From Orobanche coerulescens (Eukaryota > Streptophyta > Magnoliopsida > Lamiales > Orobanchaceae): 64,000 bases of DNA. The DNA is taken from assembly GCA_033398695.1 (NCBI GenBank), contig CM065814.1, forward strand, positions 16,240,358 through 16,304,357. The letters are read 5' to 3'. Under the pieces are notes generated by a model. It had not been told where the DNA came from. It saw nothing but the letters and a program-made list of their open reading frames with translations, and ran no database searches. Shown one piece after another: positions 35,580 to 47,409 of the stretch (position 1 is the first letter of the stretch; each line of letters opens with the position of its first letter). A program made the translations under genes and the position numbers.

Positions 35580-36632
35580 TCATAGTTACAAAACTGAATT
35601 AAATCTTCAATTTCACACTAATGAAATCTCATAGGTGCCGATCCAAGCTTTAAATTAAATTCAAATTGGGAGCCTAATTTGTATAGCAATCGCATTCTCA
35701 GAAATTCCTCAATAAATTTCACACATAACACCTGCATAACCTTGTTATTTGTTTTTGTAGTCGAGACTCTGCTAAAAAATAATATTAGAAGTGAGAAAAT
35801 AAAGTTTGACTATTGGTTTGGGGTTTCATGGATGCAGACGGGAAAGATATAGGGTCAAAAGATGATTTATGAGATTTTTTTACATGTGCCAATCACATTA
35901 ATTGAAACACAACCAGGAATTTTAAGTTGATTGGATCAGTGTCTGAGATATGGTCCTTGTGTTCTTTAAAATAGAGATATGAAAGAATAGGAACTGAGCC
36001 AAAAAACAGTTTCTGGTATAGGTATACAGAGAAAAGAATTGAATATAAGAGTTTTGGAATGGTGGTTCTCTTTAAATTATTTATAATACTAAATGATTCA
36101 AGGTTGGTTTTTAGTTAAGTTTTGGGACCCAAATAATGGCATCTTAATCAAAGTTCATCACGGTTGAGTAGTGGCCTTTTACTTTCACTAAAGTCAGTTG
36201 AACTATATGTTGTAATATTGGAATAGATAATTTGTATTCCTTATATTTAGTTATGACAGTAGATTGTATCTCTGGATATAAAACATGTATAATATTCTCG
36301 TTTATCAGATTTATAATAGCTTTTTAATTTTCAGATTTTGCAAATTAAGTTAGAGTAATTTATTTTAAGTTCTTTAAGCCCGTGCAAAGTATTTCAATAT
36401 ATATGTGGCTAGGTGCCGCCCAACTAAGACTTTGAATTTGTTTTGAATTGTTGGATATTTGTTGGGAGTTCAAGATCAAAGGTGTGGTGATTTATTTGAA
36501 TATGTTGTTGATAATTGATGTCCGTTTTAATATTATGATTGTCGTATGTGTTTATGATGTTAAGATGATGCGAGTAACGTGACCGCCACTGTAAAAGTTG
36601 TCCTTAACAATGCTCACTTGTTTGTGCACAAA
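35580..36632. other. AT-rich spacer, nothing recognised
   Basis: No exon, repeat or transposon end could be supported. It ends at the point where similarity to the NYN copies resumes. Confidence 0.45.
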
Positions 36633-36658
36633 TCAATATAGCCGGGGACCAGCTATCA

Positions 36659-38012
36659 ATGCCTCCCACGGAGACTTTGTTGGTATGGGATGTCCGGAGC
36701 TGCCCGTTACCGGATGAGGCCGTATGCCGCGATTTCGTCGGCAACTTATGCGCTGTAGTTTTCAATTATTGTGCGTGCAGAATCACCATAAATGCATACG
36801 GCATCGGCGACGACATCCCTGTTTCCATTGCACGCCAGCTCTACACAGGGATGTCGCTCTTGCACTCCCCTCGTGGTATATTTTTCTCCTGTCTTCAATT
36901 TTTTCTTTCTTAATGTGTAATTAGTCATTCTGATTTCTTTTTCTTTTAATTTCTTCACTCCTCGTTTAATATGTAGCAAACCATGTTGAATACATGGTGT
37001 CTGAGATGAAGAATTGGGCAGAGAAGCATGATCATGCCCAAACCATTTTTTTGGTGATTTCCGGTGACAATGCATTGGCACCGGCTCTAAAAGAGTTCTG
37101 TAGCCGAGACCATAAAGTCATCGTGGCTCACCCTCCCCATGGAGATTATTCAGAGCTTGTTGCAGCTGCAACTTGTGTGTGGGATTTTACTAGGCTTGTT
37201 GGAGGAGGATGCCCCTATCAGTCTACTCCTGAGATGGTACATTTGTAACTCGTATTTTTTACTAGACTTTTAACTTAACTATATTTTACTATTCACATTA
37301 TTGTACTATGGAATTATGCAGATAGAAGAACACATTTCTGGGGTGTTGGTCGATGAAACTATGATTCAGCCGAATATTGTGTCACACAGGTTATGATTCT
37401 CGATTCTGATTTCCCCTAATTTCCTCCAAAAACCCTAGTTTCTTTTGGACAATGACTTTCACATGTTGCATAAAACACGATGGTTTATTTACAATTTTCT
37501 AATTGCAAAAATCCGAAGTTCGTGTTCTAATTGCAAATGGAGTGAAGCTCGTGATTGGATTTGTAATTTTCCTATATTAAAGTTTGATACTTTTAAGACA
37601 TTTTTATATATAAGATTGAAATAATCCTTTTTGAGTTTCAATTAGAGGGGCGTGATGAATATTTGATGGAACTGCAGTATATAGTTGCTGACTCGTACAA
37701 TATTGTTACTATGCATGAAGTTTTGGTTCAGAAAATTTCGGAACTTTTTGCTTGTCTGAATGGACAATTTCAAAAAAAATAAACTAATCAGTTGGACTGC
37801 AACTATGTATGTACTTGTGGAAGGTATCACAATGTTAGTTCATATCACCTGCATCTATTGATAGTTAAAAGATTGTGGCTCGTGTGTTTGCCTATGTTAA
37901 ATTTAGTGTAGTTCTTTGCTTTTGTTTGTTGGCAGTGAGGAGGAAGCCTCTCGGTATAGGTACTTTGGCTATGGCTATGAGATTGACGAGGAGACTTCAA
38001 ACAAGCTTGAAG
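36659..38012 (+). pseudogene. NYN-domain gene, copy 3, 3'-truncated
   Basis: Exons 1-5 of the gene found complete at 42203: 36659-36877, 36977-37236, 37322-37389, about 37646-37782 and 37936-38012. Exon 1 MPPTETLLVWDVRSCPLPDE and exon 2 with TIFLVISGDNALAPALKEF are intact. Exon 3 lacks a CTG triplet relative to copy 2. Exon 4 keeps seven codons (VADSYNI region) that copies 1 and 2 lack. In the intron after exon 5 the gene stops at 38080-38086, where the start of the segmental duplication is joined, so exons 6 and 7 with the coiled coil are missing. Confidence 0.82.
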
Positions 38013-38846
38013 GTTTGTGCATTTCATCATTCAGTTGTTTTTACCGTCATTTTTTTTTTTATATTCCACCTATGGTTTTGAAATTATGAATAATTATGCA
38101 CACAGAATGATCAGATCAATTCCCAACAAAAGTGTCTTCGACTAATTGTGTAAAAATTTTGCGGTGTTCGAAAAACTCGCTCGCTTCAAATACAGAACAA
38201 CCACTTTTTTTTAGCCATGGAAAGTCGAAAACCCCATTGCGTTCTAAGCTTATGATATATAGTTCAATCATTAAAATGGATCACATATCTAAGTAAAAAT
38301 ATTACAGTCATTATTCGGTAAACTGAATTAGGTAATTCAAAGGAGGATAATACCAAAACTGAAATGTGCCCTCATGGTTGACCGAATAAGAATGGGTTGT
38401 ACTTGGAAATTGCCATCAAATATTGCATTTGACATTGCAACTTTGTCGTCCCAAAGTACAACCCTAACGTATGTTATACAGCATATAGTACCAAGAATCA
38501 GATGGTTAACCTGCCATCATAGAGATTGAAGCAAACATAAATTCTTTCACCAAAAAGAACAGTGTTTATGACTCTAACAGGTTCAACATCCTGAATAGCT
38601 CCAACAATATCTGTAAACCATGGTCTTTGTTATATTATCACACCTATTCTATTTGATTATGTATCTACAGATACCTACATTGTTAGTAAAATCATGTATT
38701 GCATATAAAGGCCGGAGCATAAGCAGTTGCAATACTGTGTAGTTCAGTCAGTCCAACTATTTTAAATTTATGCCTGGGTATTCTACTAACCTCCAGTGGT
38801 ACATGTTGAACAATAGTTGAATTTATCAGAAGAATAGACATATTAG

Positions 38847-39560
38847 TGTTGGGATTCAGTGCCTAAAACGAAGGCCCAGCGGAAGCGGTAAAACGAAAAT
38901 TAATTCGATCCGAATCCCTACGAGAATCGATCGAGCTACATATATACGAATATATAAACGAAAAACAAGAGTTGTAAGAAACTCACCCTTGAAGTCCGTT
39001 GATTAAATGGTATCCTTCTCTTGAGCTATTCCCCAAGCTTTACTTGAATTCTCTACGGTCCGAAGCACTCCAAGAACTTGAACGATCCAATGCCGAAAGC
39101 ACCGCGTCTCTACTTACCACGCGCCGGAGAAACGAACGGAATGACAATACCCGATTAACCTCTAAGGTTACGGCTAGAATCAAGTGATGAAGCTTTGTTA
39201 TTATTGCACTCTAAGTGTATAATATATATCTCTCAATGTATCTTGAATTTTCTCCAAGAAAACTCAAGAAGTGAAAATGAAGAAGGTGAAGAAAAAAAAC
39301 TATTTTCTCTCTCTTTGCCAAAACTCACGATGGAAAGGGGTAGGAGAAGTGAGAGTTGTCTTCCTTTATTCTACTTCCAAATTCCACACAATCTCTTTTA
39401 TCCTTATTATAAGAGATATGATATCTCACAAGTCATAAGTCTTACACCAACCAAATCAAGACTAAGACCAAGGTAAGGAATCAAGGTCATAACTGTTTCC
39501 TTCAAATATCAAGGTCTGCAAGGAATTCCATATTGCTTGAAATACAAAGGAATGAATATG
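38847..39560 (-). mobile_element. Candidate copia-type LTR remnant, copy 2
   Basis: Counterpart of 15589-16300, starting TGTTGGGATTCAGTGCCTAA. It was present before the duplication. Confidence 0.4.
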
Positions 39561-39998
39561 GTAATCCTAAAAATATAAATGCATACAGTTAATAAATTCA
39601 AGATTAAACAAAACATTGGTTATGTTAAACATTGTAGAATGTACCCCATCATCGAGTAAAATCATATTCATGCCGATAAAATTGCCATTGTTAACGATCG
39701 GAGGCCACATGCGTGTTACATAAACTCATACCTTCCAATCCGAACTTGTGTGGTCAAGTAATTGGAGTTGGCGAAACATATTGAATATGCTAAACTATAA
39801 CAAAAATAATTAATATTTTGTATTACACATCGAACAAAATAAAATTGAAACAAACATTGCATATAATTCAGTAAAAGATTTATTAAACTATGTGTAAATA
39901 AATGACAATGGACATTGTTTATGTTTTTAAGAGAAGAAAATATCATCCTAGCTTTTGGAAGACATTAACATACTTGATCTAAGTTTGTTTTTACACAC

Positions 39999-40756
39999 CT
40001 GCACAACAATGCCTCCTTCGGAACCTCCTTCCTCTTTGATGATACTAAAAATTGTCTCGAAAGCACCTTCGAAGACCAAAATTTCTTGAACCTCCTGAAT
40101 GTAAAATCAACAAAAAATAATATAAGGATACAAATTATATGGGAGTACACATTTTTACCAACAATGCAAAAAGAAAAGAAAAATAATCTCAGCCTCCCGA
40201 GTCAAGTATGTGAGCAGTAATAGTGCCTCATTGCGTATGACCTCAGAGAGAGACAGAAGAAGGAAGAATAGAAACACGTTTTTTTTTTCAATATAACATA
40301 AGTGGAGACGGTTGAAAATACAATGAATCTCAAAAAGTATACCAGCAAGATACCTCACGGTCCATGAGCATGTCCATAAGCCTTGTGATATCTCGAGGAA
40401 TCATAAGAATAGCTTCTTGTAGCCTGGTCAAAACAAAAAATGAAACACATACCTATTTTGAGAATTTGTTAAAAGCACTGTCAATAACTGCAATGTATAA
40501 TATCGGACATATAAATCCCCCCGACTACAAAGGTATTGTATTAGCAAAGCATACATGAGCCTAGTCCGAACATTCTACAACATTTGGCATAAAACTATCT
40601 GACCAGTAGACTCAAAAGAAGAGAAATGCTTCCCACTTCTCTTGAAAGTAAACCACTATTCATTAAAGCTGGTTGATTCCCGTTCTTTGATGCCTTTGCA
40701 TGTTCAACTGGACCTAAGGCGCTTACAAGAGTTCCCAGAGCCCCTCGCACCTTCAT
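39999..40756 (-). pseudogene. GC6: Golgin candidate 6 (p115/USO1-like) gene fragment, copy 2
   Basis: Same exons as copy 1: about 40600-40756, 40354-40423, about 40187-40241 and 39999-40094. Here the third exon is in frame (VIRNEALLLLTYLTREAE), unlike copy 1. The first exon still ends in a stop after LLLSLLVR, and the armadillo segment before LQEAI and the entire tail are missing. The third exon lacks a clear GT donor after TREAE. It is therefore still a pseudogene. These exons match the N-terminal head of the tether used at the Golgi. Confidence 0.86.
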
Positions 40757-41849
40757 ACCTCCAAAGAAGATTTATTACATCAGCAAAATCCGATAAATAT
40801 GAAATCATAGGCAAGCAAAAACTCATTAAAAATACAAGGATAGGGTGACAGTCAAATTTAATCCAACCATAGACTCGACAAACAACATGGGCATATGTAG
40901 AAGCTTTCAATGCAAATATTAGGTGGGTCGGCAACCACTTGATGAAATTCTGACCACTTAAAAAACGATGTTACACAAAATATAAGACAAAAGAAGCCTC
41001 AAACCATTTCTACATCATCGCATCTAACATCCCAAAACCTCCAATTTTCTCAGATCGCATTAAATTCCCCAAACCCACCTCAATTACTCACCAAATCGCA
41101 TATATAAGCAGAGGAATCCGGCCGAGAAAATAACGCACAATTCGGGCTCACATCACTGAATGAAAAAATAAAATAAACACGTATTTAGCAATTAAAGCGA
41201 AAGATGGATAACAAAGAATACAAATCGGAAAAATAAGCAAAACCAAAAAAAAAAAGACGAACCTCTGTGAAGCAAGAGATTGAAGAACAAGACAGTAGTC
41301 GGGAGGAAAAAAACCTACCAAAAAAGCGACCCTTTGCGAAGCAAGAGCCGAGCAAATAAAAAGAAAAGAAAGAAAGAACGAAAAGAAGACATCATAAAGA
41401 AGAGGAATGAAGGTGGAGAGTCACACGGGTCGTAGAGGCGGAGAGGTTCCGCGGCAGAGAGGTGAAAAAGGCACCACAAGCGGGAGGCGGGCGACGAAAG
41501 ATCGCATCTTCTATTATACGGCTACGATTTTATTTTCGTATCGCATCTTCTATTATACGGCGACGAAAGATCGCATCTTCTATTATACGACGAAAAAGGC
41601 ACCACAAGCGTGGCATTGATTTTCTTTTGATTCATTATTTTCTTTGGGTTTGGTTTGGCGGTATTGCATCGGCAAGATTGTTCTTAGGTAATCATTTCTC
41701 ACGCTTTTTCCTTTCGTTTTATTTTTTGATATTTGTGGTGTGATGTCTTCTTCTTTGTTAAAGTTCTGAAATTTTGTCTTCCTTAATTTTTCCTGTTATT
41801 TGTTCATCTTTGTTTCATTATTATTTGGGTTTCCCTTTCTGTTCGTTTT

Positions 41850-42175
41850 AGAAAACTCTTTGGTATTATTTTTGGCTCCCTGCTTTCTTTTTATTCTGCT
41901 CCTTAATATTCTGGTGATGTTGTTCACATATGTATATGAAAATGAAATTTAGTTTCATTGTCTTTTCTTGGTTTTAGAAAATTCCTCATTATTATTTTTG
42001 GCTCCCTGCCTTCTTTTTATTCTGCTCCTTAATATTCTGGTGATGTTGTTCACATATGTATATGAAAATGAAATTTAGTTTCATTATCTTTTCTTGGTTT
42101 TAGAAAATTCCTCATTATTATTTTTTGCTCCCTGACTTCTTTTGTTTTGTGCTCCTTAATATTCTGGTGGTACTC
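41850..42175. repeat. 126-bp tandem repeat, copy 2
   Basis: Same three units as at 18604-18935. Confidence 0.85.
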
Positions 42176-42202
42176 CTCAATATAGCCGGGGACCAGCTAT
42201 CA

Positions 42203-44428
42203 ATGCCTCCCACGGAGACTTTGTTGGTATGGGATGTCCGAAGCTGCCCGTTACCGGATGAAGCCATGTGCCGCGATTTGGTGGGCAACTTATGCGCTGT
42301 AGTTTTCAGTTATTGTGCGTGCAAAATCACCATAAATGCATACGGCATCGGCGACGACATCCCTGTTTCCATTGCACGCCAGCTCTACACAGGGATGTCG
42401 CTCTTGCACTCCCCTCGTGGTATATTTTTCTCCTGTCTTCAATTTTTTCTTTCTTAATGTGTAATTAGTCATTCTGATTTCTTTTTTCTTTTAATTTCTT
42501 CACTCTTCGTTTAATATGTAGCAAACCATGTTGAATACATGGTGTCTGAGATGAAGAATTGGGCAGAGAAGCGTGATCATGCCCAAACCATTTTTTTGGT
42601 GATTTCCGGTGACAATGCATTGGCACCGGCTCTAAAAGAGTTCTGTAGCCGAGACCATAAAGTCATCGTGGCTCACCCTCCCCATGGAGATTATTCAGAG
42701 CTTGTTGCAGCTGCAACTTGTGTGTGGGATTTTACTAGGCTTATTGGAGGAGGATGCCCCTATCAGTCTACTCCTGAGATGGTACATTTGTAACTCGTAT
42801 TTTTTACTAGACTTTTAACTTAACTATATTTTACTATTCACATTATTGTACTATGGAATTATGCAGATAGAAGAACACATTTCTGGGGTGTTGGTCGATG
42901 AAACTATGATTCTGCAGCCGAATATTGTGTCACACAGGTTATGATTTTCGATTCTGATTTCCCCTAATTTCCTCCAAAAACCCTAATTTCTTTTGGGCAA
43001 TGACTTTCACATGTTGCATAAAACACGATGGTTTATTTACAATTTTCTAATTGCAAAAATTCGAAGTTCGTGTTCTAATTGCAAATGGAGTGAAGCTCGT
43101 GATTGGATTTGTAATTTTCCTATATTAAAGTTTGATACTTTTAAGACATTTTTATATATAAGATTGAAATAATCCCTTTTGAGTTTCAATTAGAGGGGCG
43201 TGATGAATATTTGATGGAACTGCAGTATATTATTACTATGCATGAAGTTTTGGTTCAGAAAATTTCGGAACTTTTTGCTTGTCTGAATGGACAATTTCAA
43301 AAAAAATAAACTAATCAGTTGGACTGCAACTATGTATGTACTTGTGGAAGGTATCACAATGTTAGTTCATATCACCTGCATCTATTGATAGTTAAAAGAT
43401 TGTGGCTCGTGTGTTTGCCTATGTTAAATTTAGTGTAGTTCTTTGCTTTTGTTTGTTGGCAGTGAGGAGGAAGCCTCTCGGTATAGGTACTTTGGCTATG
43501 GCTATGAGATTGACGAGGAAACTTCAAACAAGCTTGAAGGTTTGTGCATTTCATCATTCAGTTGTTTTTACCGTCATTTTTTTGTATTCCACCTATGATT
43601 TTGAAATTAGTTCGAATATATACCCACTTAATGACTTTCTGTATTTTGTAGGTTCGCCTGGTATTCTGTTTGCTCTTACAGGATCCTATGTTGATGCTGA
43701 AACCAAGGACTATGGATGTACGTCTTGCTGTAATCTGTTAAGACTTTTTTTCACACCTAGGCTGCCGTAGAGTTGTGTGCTGTTAAAATTTGGTCATTCA
43801 TTTGTGAAAGTAGTAAATTTCCAGTACGATTTATCTTGATATTTTTATGTACGGAGTTATTATCCATTTACACCTTGATTTTATCAGCCTATACATGTGA
43901 AGTTTTCGTGGTTTCTTCACTCATTTCTTCATGTCTATAGGTAGTCCTCCTTCCAAGAAGGTGAAGATTGAATTGCCCCCAGGTAGCTCTTCTGTCAAGA
44001 AGCTTGGTGTAGAGACGCAAGCTCATAGATATAGTGTTAGGCGGACATGAAGAGGTTGACTGCGCTTCGAGCTGAGCACGGTGAGTGTTTGGAGAAGATG
44101 AGGATGCTTGAGAAGGAGTCGTATTTGAACTTGAAGGCTGCCAATGACGTGCAGGAGTTGGACGACTTTACTGAGAAAGTACAGGCCTTGGAGAAGAAGA
44201 TGTCCGAGGACACTCAGGCTGTTGTTACTCAGCAAATGATGCGTACCCATGTCGAGACAATGCTGGAATTCAAGCGTGGTGAATGGAAGGCGTGGGATGT
44301 TGATGAGACTATCAAGATCTATAATGATACTTATCCAGATGATGCTTTCCCATTGGATGACAATTGACAATCCTGATGGTGACGACAGTGCACAGAAGCC
44401 TTCTAAGGGGGGCGAAGACGACGAGTAG
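42203..44428 (+). CDS. NYN-domain (MARF1/limkain-b1-like) protein, most complete copy
   Basis: Exons: 42203-42419, 42522-42781, 42867-42937, about 43194-43310 (donor unclear), 43463-43539, 43652-43717 and 43941-44428. The NYN domain spans exons 1-2: LLVWDVRSCPLPDE (first acidic site), ITINAYGIGDD, LISGD-like VISGDNALAPALKEF, then LVAAATCVWDFTRLIGGGCP. NYN proteins are PIN-like nucleases or RNA-binding factors; the Asp residues in VWD and SGD fit the active-site pattern. Exon 5 is EEEASRYRYFGYGYEIDEET. Exon 7 has PPSKKVKI (possible nuclear signal), a coiled coil (MKRLTALRAEHGECLEKMRM onward) and an acidic tail. Exon 7 has a TGA before the coiled coil (about 44046) and a 1-nt shift near 44355. 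An in-frame open sequence before the ATG (IAGDQLS) suggests upstream exons. Whether it is expressed is unknown. Confidence 0.62.
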
Positions 44429-44679
44429 CTGTCGTTGGCCTCGTTGTTTTTGTTTCTTCCGTATTTGACAATTTCTTGGGTTTTTGCTGTTTCTGAATAT
44501 TGTTCCTGTTTCACTCGTCGAGTGGGGAACTTGGTTTGATTTGCTATTTGCAACCGTAGTTTTTCTGGACGTTTAGAATGGCTAGTTTATTCTTTTATGC
44601 AATTCAATGTCGTAGTATGTCTAATTTGCCTTCAATTTGTAGTTGTCGTTTATGTCATGTACTTGTAGTATGTCATTTG

Positions 44680-45643
44680 CAATGTTTTAAAAGGCGTGAG
44701 GCGAGTCTGAGGCGTTTTGGTTGGATGAAGCGAGGCGTAAGCCTCGAGGCGAAAAGAAGCGTAAGCCTCGATTAAAATAAAAAAATCATAAAAATATCAT
44801 AATGTTGAATTATTAAAAGAGCAAAAAAGTGTAAATTAGGTTACTTAATCATAGTATTGAGGCTTATTTTATTTTCCTCTAATAAAATCACAAAAAGGTA
44901 TAAATTATGATACTTTTTTTTGATAAGTTAAATTGCATTTTCTACCAAAATTTTAACTAAATTTTGATATTTATCATTTGATAATTTTCAAATTATTAAA
45001 TATCATTCAATAACAAACAAAAATAGTTAATTATATTTATAACAGTATTATTAAATTTTATTTTGAGTGGAGATATATTATATATTATATTATAATATGG
45101 GAGGAAGAGAAGAGGCTGTCAACTCTCTTATAATATTATGATTATAATTTTTTTTTGAGTGGAGATATGATTATATTATAATATGGAATGAGTGGAGATA
45201 TTAAATATAGATATATATTATATTACTCAAGTATATTAGCAGAAGAAAGAGGCGGTCAGTTTTTATAATCTTCGAAACCCCTAATACTCCATCAATTCTA
45301 TCAATCGCCGCTACTATTCTCAGATCTGTTCTTCCGCGTCCCCATCTTTTTCCTTATCAGTTTTTTGTGGATGCCTACCACAATCAGCCTCGCTCTCTCC
45401 TTCTCTCGGATTCTCTTCTCACTTCACGGCCCTAGACAACTGTCAATTCAAAGCAAAACGATGTATACACGCCTCTTGCACCTCAAACCCTACGCCTCGA
45501 GGCGTACGCCTCTGTGACGCCTCGGTAGGGTGAGGCGCAAGCCTCAGATTTAATTAAAAAAATGGGGCCTCGAGGCGTTTTCCAGCCGCCTCGCCTTGAG
45601 GCGCGCCTCGGGGCGTACGCTTCGAGCGCCTTTTAAAACACTG
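44680..45643. mobile_element. hAT-like non-autonomous element, copy 2
   Basis: Ends CAATGTTTTAAAAGGCG and CAGTGTTTTAAAAGGCG (right end on the minus strand), with 8-bp duplication GTCATTTG (44672-44679 and 45644-45651). 964 bp. It differs from copy 1 by lacking the foldback insertion and having 14 extra bases near 45500. Confidence 0.85.
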
Positions 45644-45651
45644 GTCATTTG

Positions 45652-46313
45652 TAGTTGTAACTTGTCATTGTCGTAATTTGTAACTTCGAAGCGTGTCACA
45701 ATATGTAATCGTGATTTGTAAATGTCACGTGTAATATGTAGTTGTCATTTGCATTTCGTTCTTGTCATAGTTTGTAAATGTCATATGTAATGTGATTGTG
45801 TCACTTTGTAAATACGTCACTTGTATATATATACATATATATATATATGATTTTGTAAGTGCATGTACTACGTTAAGTCGTTAAAAGGCCTTCCCCTCTT
45901 GAAACGAGCTTACTTATCGGCGTATTTATAATGTAATAATGGGGTTTGTTGCTGTTAAGCGTTCGTCCCCATTATTTGAATATGTCATTGTATTTGTATT
46001 GTAATAACATGGGACTGTTGTCGTTAGGCGTTCGACCCTGTTATTTTGAATGTGTCGTAATTGTCATGACAATTTCGTCGTATGTCTTTGTGTGGGGTGT
46101 TGCCCCTTGTCGTCGTGTTCAATGTACATGCTATAATGTGATGCAAATGACTTAACTAAATGCAACATGTAATTAACGCACGATATTGTGGAGATGATCA
46201 AGAATATAGTACAATCAAGGTATAGGAAACAAAATATATTCATGTGTCCAAACACATATTGATATTATTCATCTAAGAACATATAATAACACATTGTTGT
46301 CATGGAAGGGATC
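45652..46313. other. Non-coding stretch after hAT-like copy 2
   Basis: Counterpart of 22517-23192, with a (TA)n microsatellite at about 45824-45848. No gene. Confidence 0.5.
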
Positions 46314-46323
46314 ACGTATTATT

Positions 46324-47211
46324 AGGGTTGTTACTGGGCTGGATAAATCCGAACCCACCCGATAACCGGACCGAAAAACCCGATACCGGGACTCACCCAG
46401 AAGTTAACTGGATGGATACGGAAAATGAAATTGAAACCGAAACTGATAAGAAACCGGACCGCTAACCCGAAAAAATACCCGGTAATTTTTCTTTTTAATT
46501 ATGCATACCACCAAACAGCCTCTTAGGCTCATGGTATATATATATATATGAAGAGATAGGTTTGGAAACCCTAATCTCTTCATTTACTTCCATCCGCCTC
46601 CTTGCTCTTTCTCTCTCAAGTCTCACCAAACAAAAAACTCCCTGCTCTCATTCTCATCTCACCGGAAAAAAACTCCCTGCCTCTCATTCTCATCTCACCG
46701 GAAAAAAAACTCCCTGCCTCTCATTCTCATCTACCTCTCGTCAGAATTCTTGCTCTTAGATCTTCATTTTGATCGAACGAAGAGGGCGCTGGAAGCCTGG
46801 AAGTGTGCTGATTTCTTACGTTTGTTTCTCACCTAATTATTAGCAGTTCCGAGTTCTTGCTTAAATTTCTAGATTTTACTTCTACGTGAGAAATCATTTG
46901 AATTTTTTAATAAATTTAAAGAATGAATGAGAAAAAAAATTAGGTCTTGTTTTATTTTTATTGCAAATTGCAGAATTTTCAAGTTCCATTCTCTCTAGAT
47001 TTCGGGTTTCGGGTTCGGGTATCCGATTCGGTTCCAAACTGGTTTTTCTTATCGGGTTGGACCGGATACCCGCCCGGTAACTACCGGTTCGGTCTCGGGT
47101 TTGAAATTTGGACCGATAGACTTATCGATTCGGTTCGGGTTTATCCGATAAGCTTATCGGGTCGGGATCGGGTAAGTCAAAATCTGGACCAGACCGACCC
47201 GATAACAGCCT
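46324..47211. mobile_element. MULE-like non-autonomous element, possible Pack-MULE
   Basis: Ends AGGGTTGTTACTGGG (left) and AGGCTGTTATCGGG (right end on the minus strand), flanked by a perfect 10-bp duplication ACGTATTATT (46314-46323 and 47212-47221). Duplications of 9-11 bp are typical of Mutator-like elements. Both ends are rich in CCCGATAA-type words. The middle (46502-46990) looks like a gene start: a (TA)n TATA region (46535-46550), a CT-rich leader, a tandem repeat, then an intron-like AT-rich part. Confidence 0.7.
46625..46740 (+). repeat. Tandem repeat in the captured leader
   Basis: About three units of 34-36 bp (TCTCATCTCACCGGAAAAAA, then ACTCCCTGC). Confidence 0.8.
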
Positions 47212-47221
47212 ACGTATTATT

Positions 47222-47409
47222 GGCAAAAGCAAACCCACATCGTACTTGTCAAATCAGAATAAGAAAGCAACTAGTTCTCATAGTGAACGTACCCTCACGA
47301 GATTTATTGAAAACAAATGTCTAAAGAAGTTACATGTGATAACCCTTCAGATGAGTTGCATTCCAACTTCTTGGAACTTGTTGTCCGTCCATTGTCATAA
47401 GACGATAGG
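47222..47409. other. Spacer between MULE-like element and LTR A
   Basis: No feature recognised. The last five bases ATAGG are the left flank of retrotransposon A; its right flank is outside the window. Confidence 0.5.

Larger units (their letters stand above)
38081..46501. repeat. Segmental duplication, copy 2 (8.42 kb)
   Basis: Direct copy of 14830-23380. The left junction shares AAATTA with both the NYN intron and the duplication start; the right junction follows TTTTTCTTTTTAATTA. It lacks the 152-bp foldback insertion and has fewer frameshifts in its genes. Confidence 0.95.
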
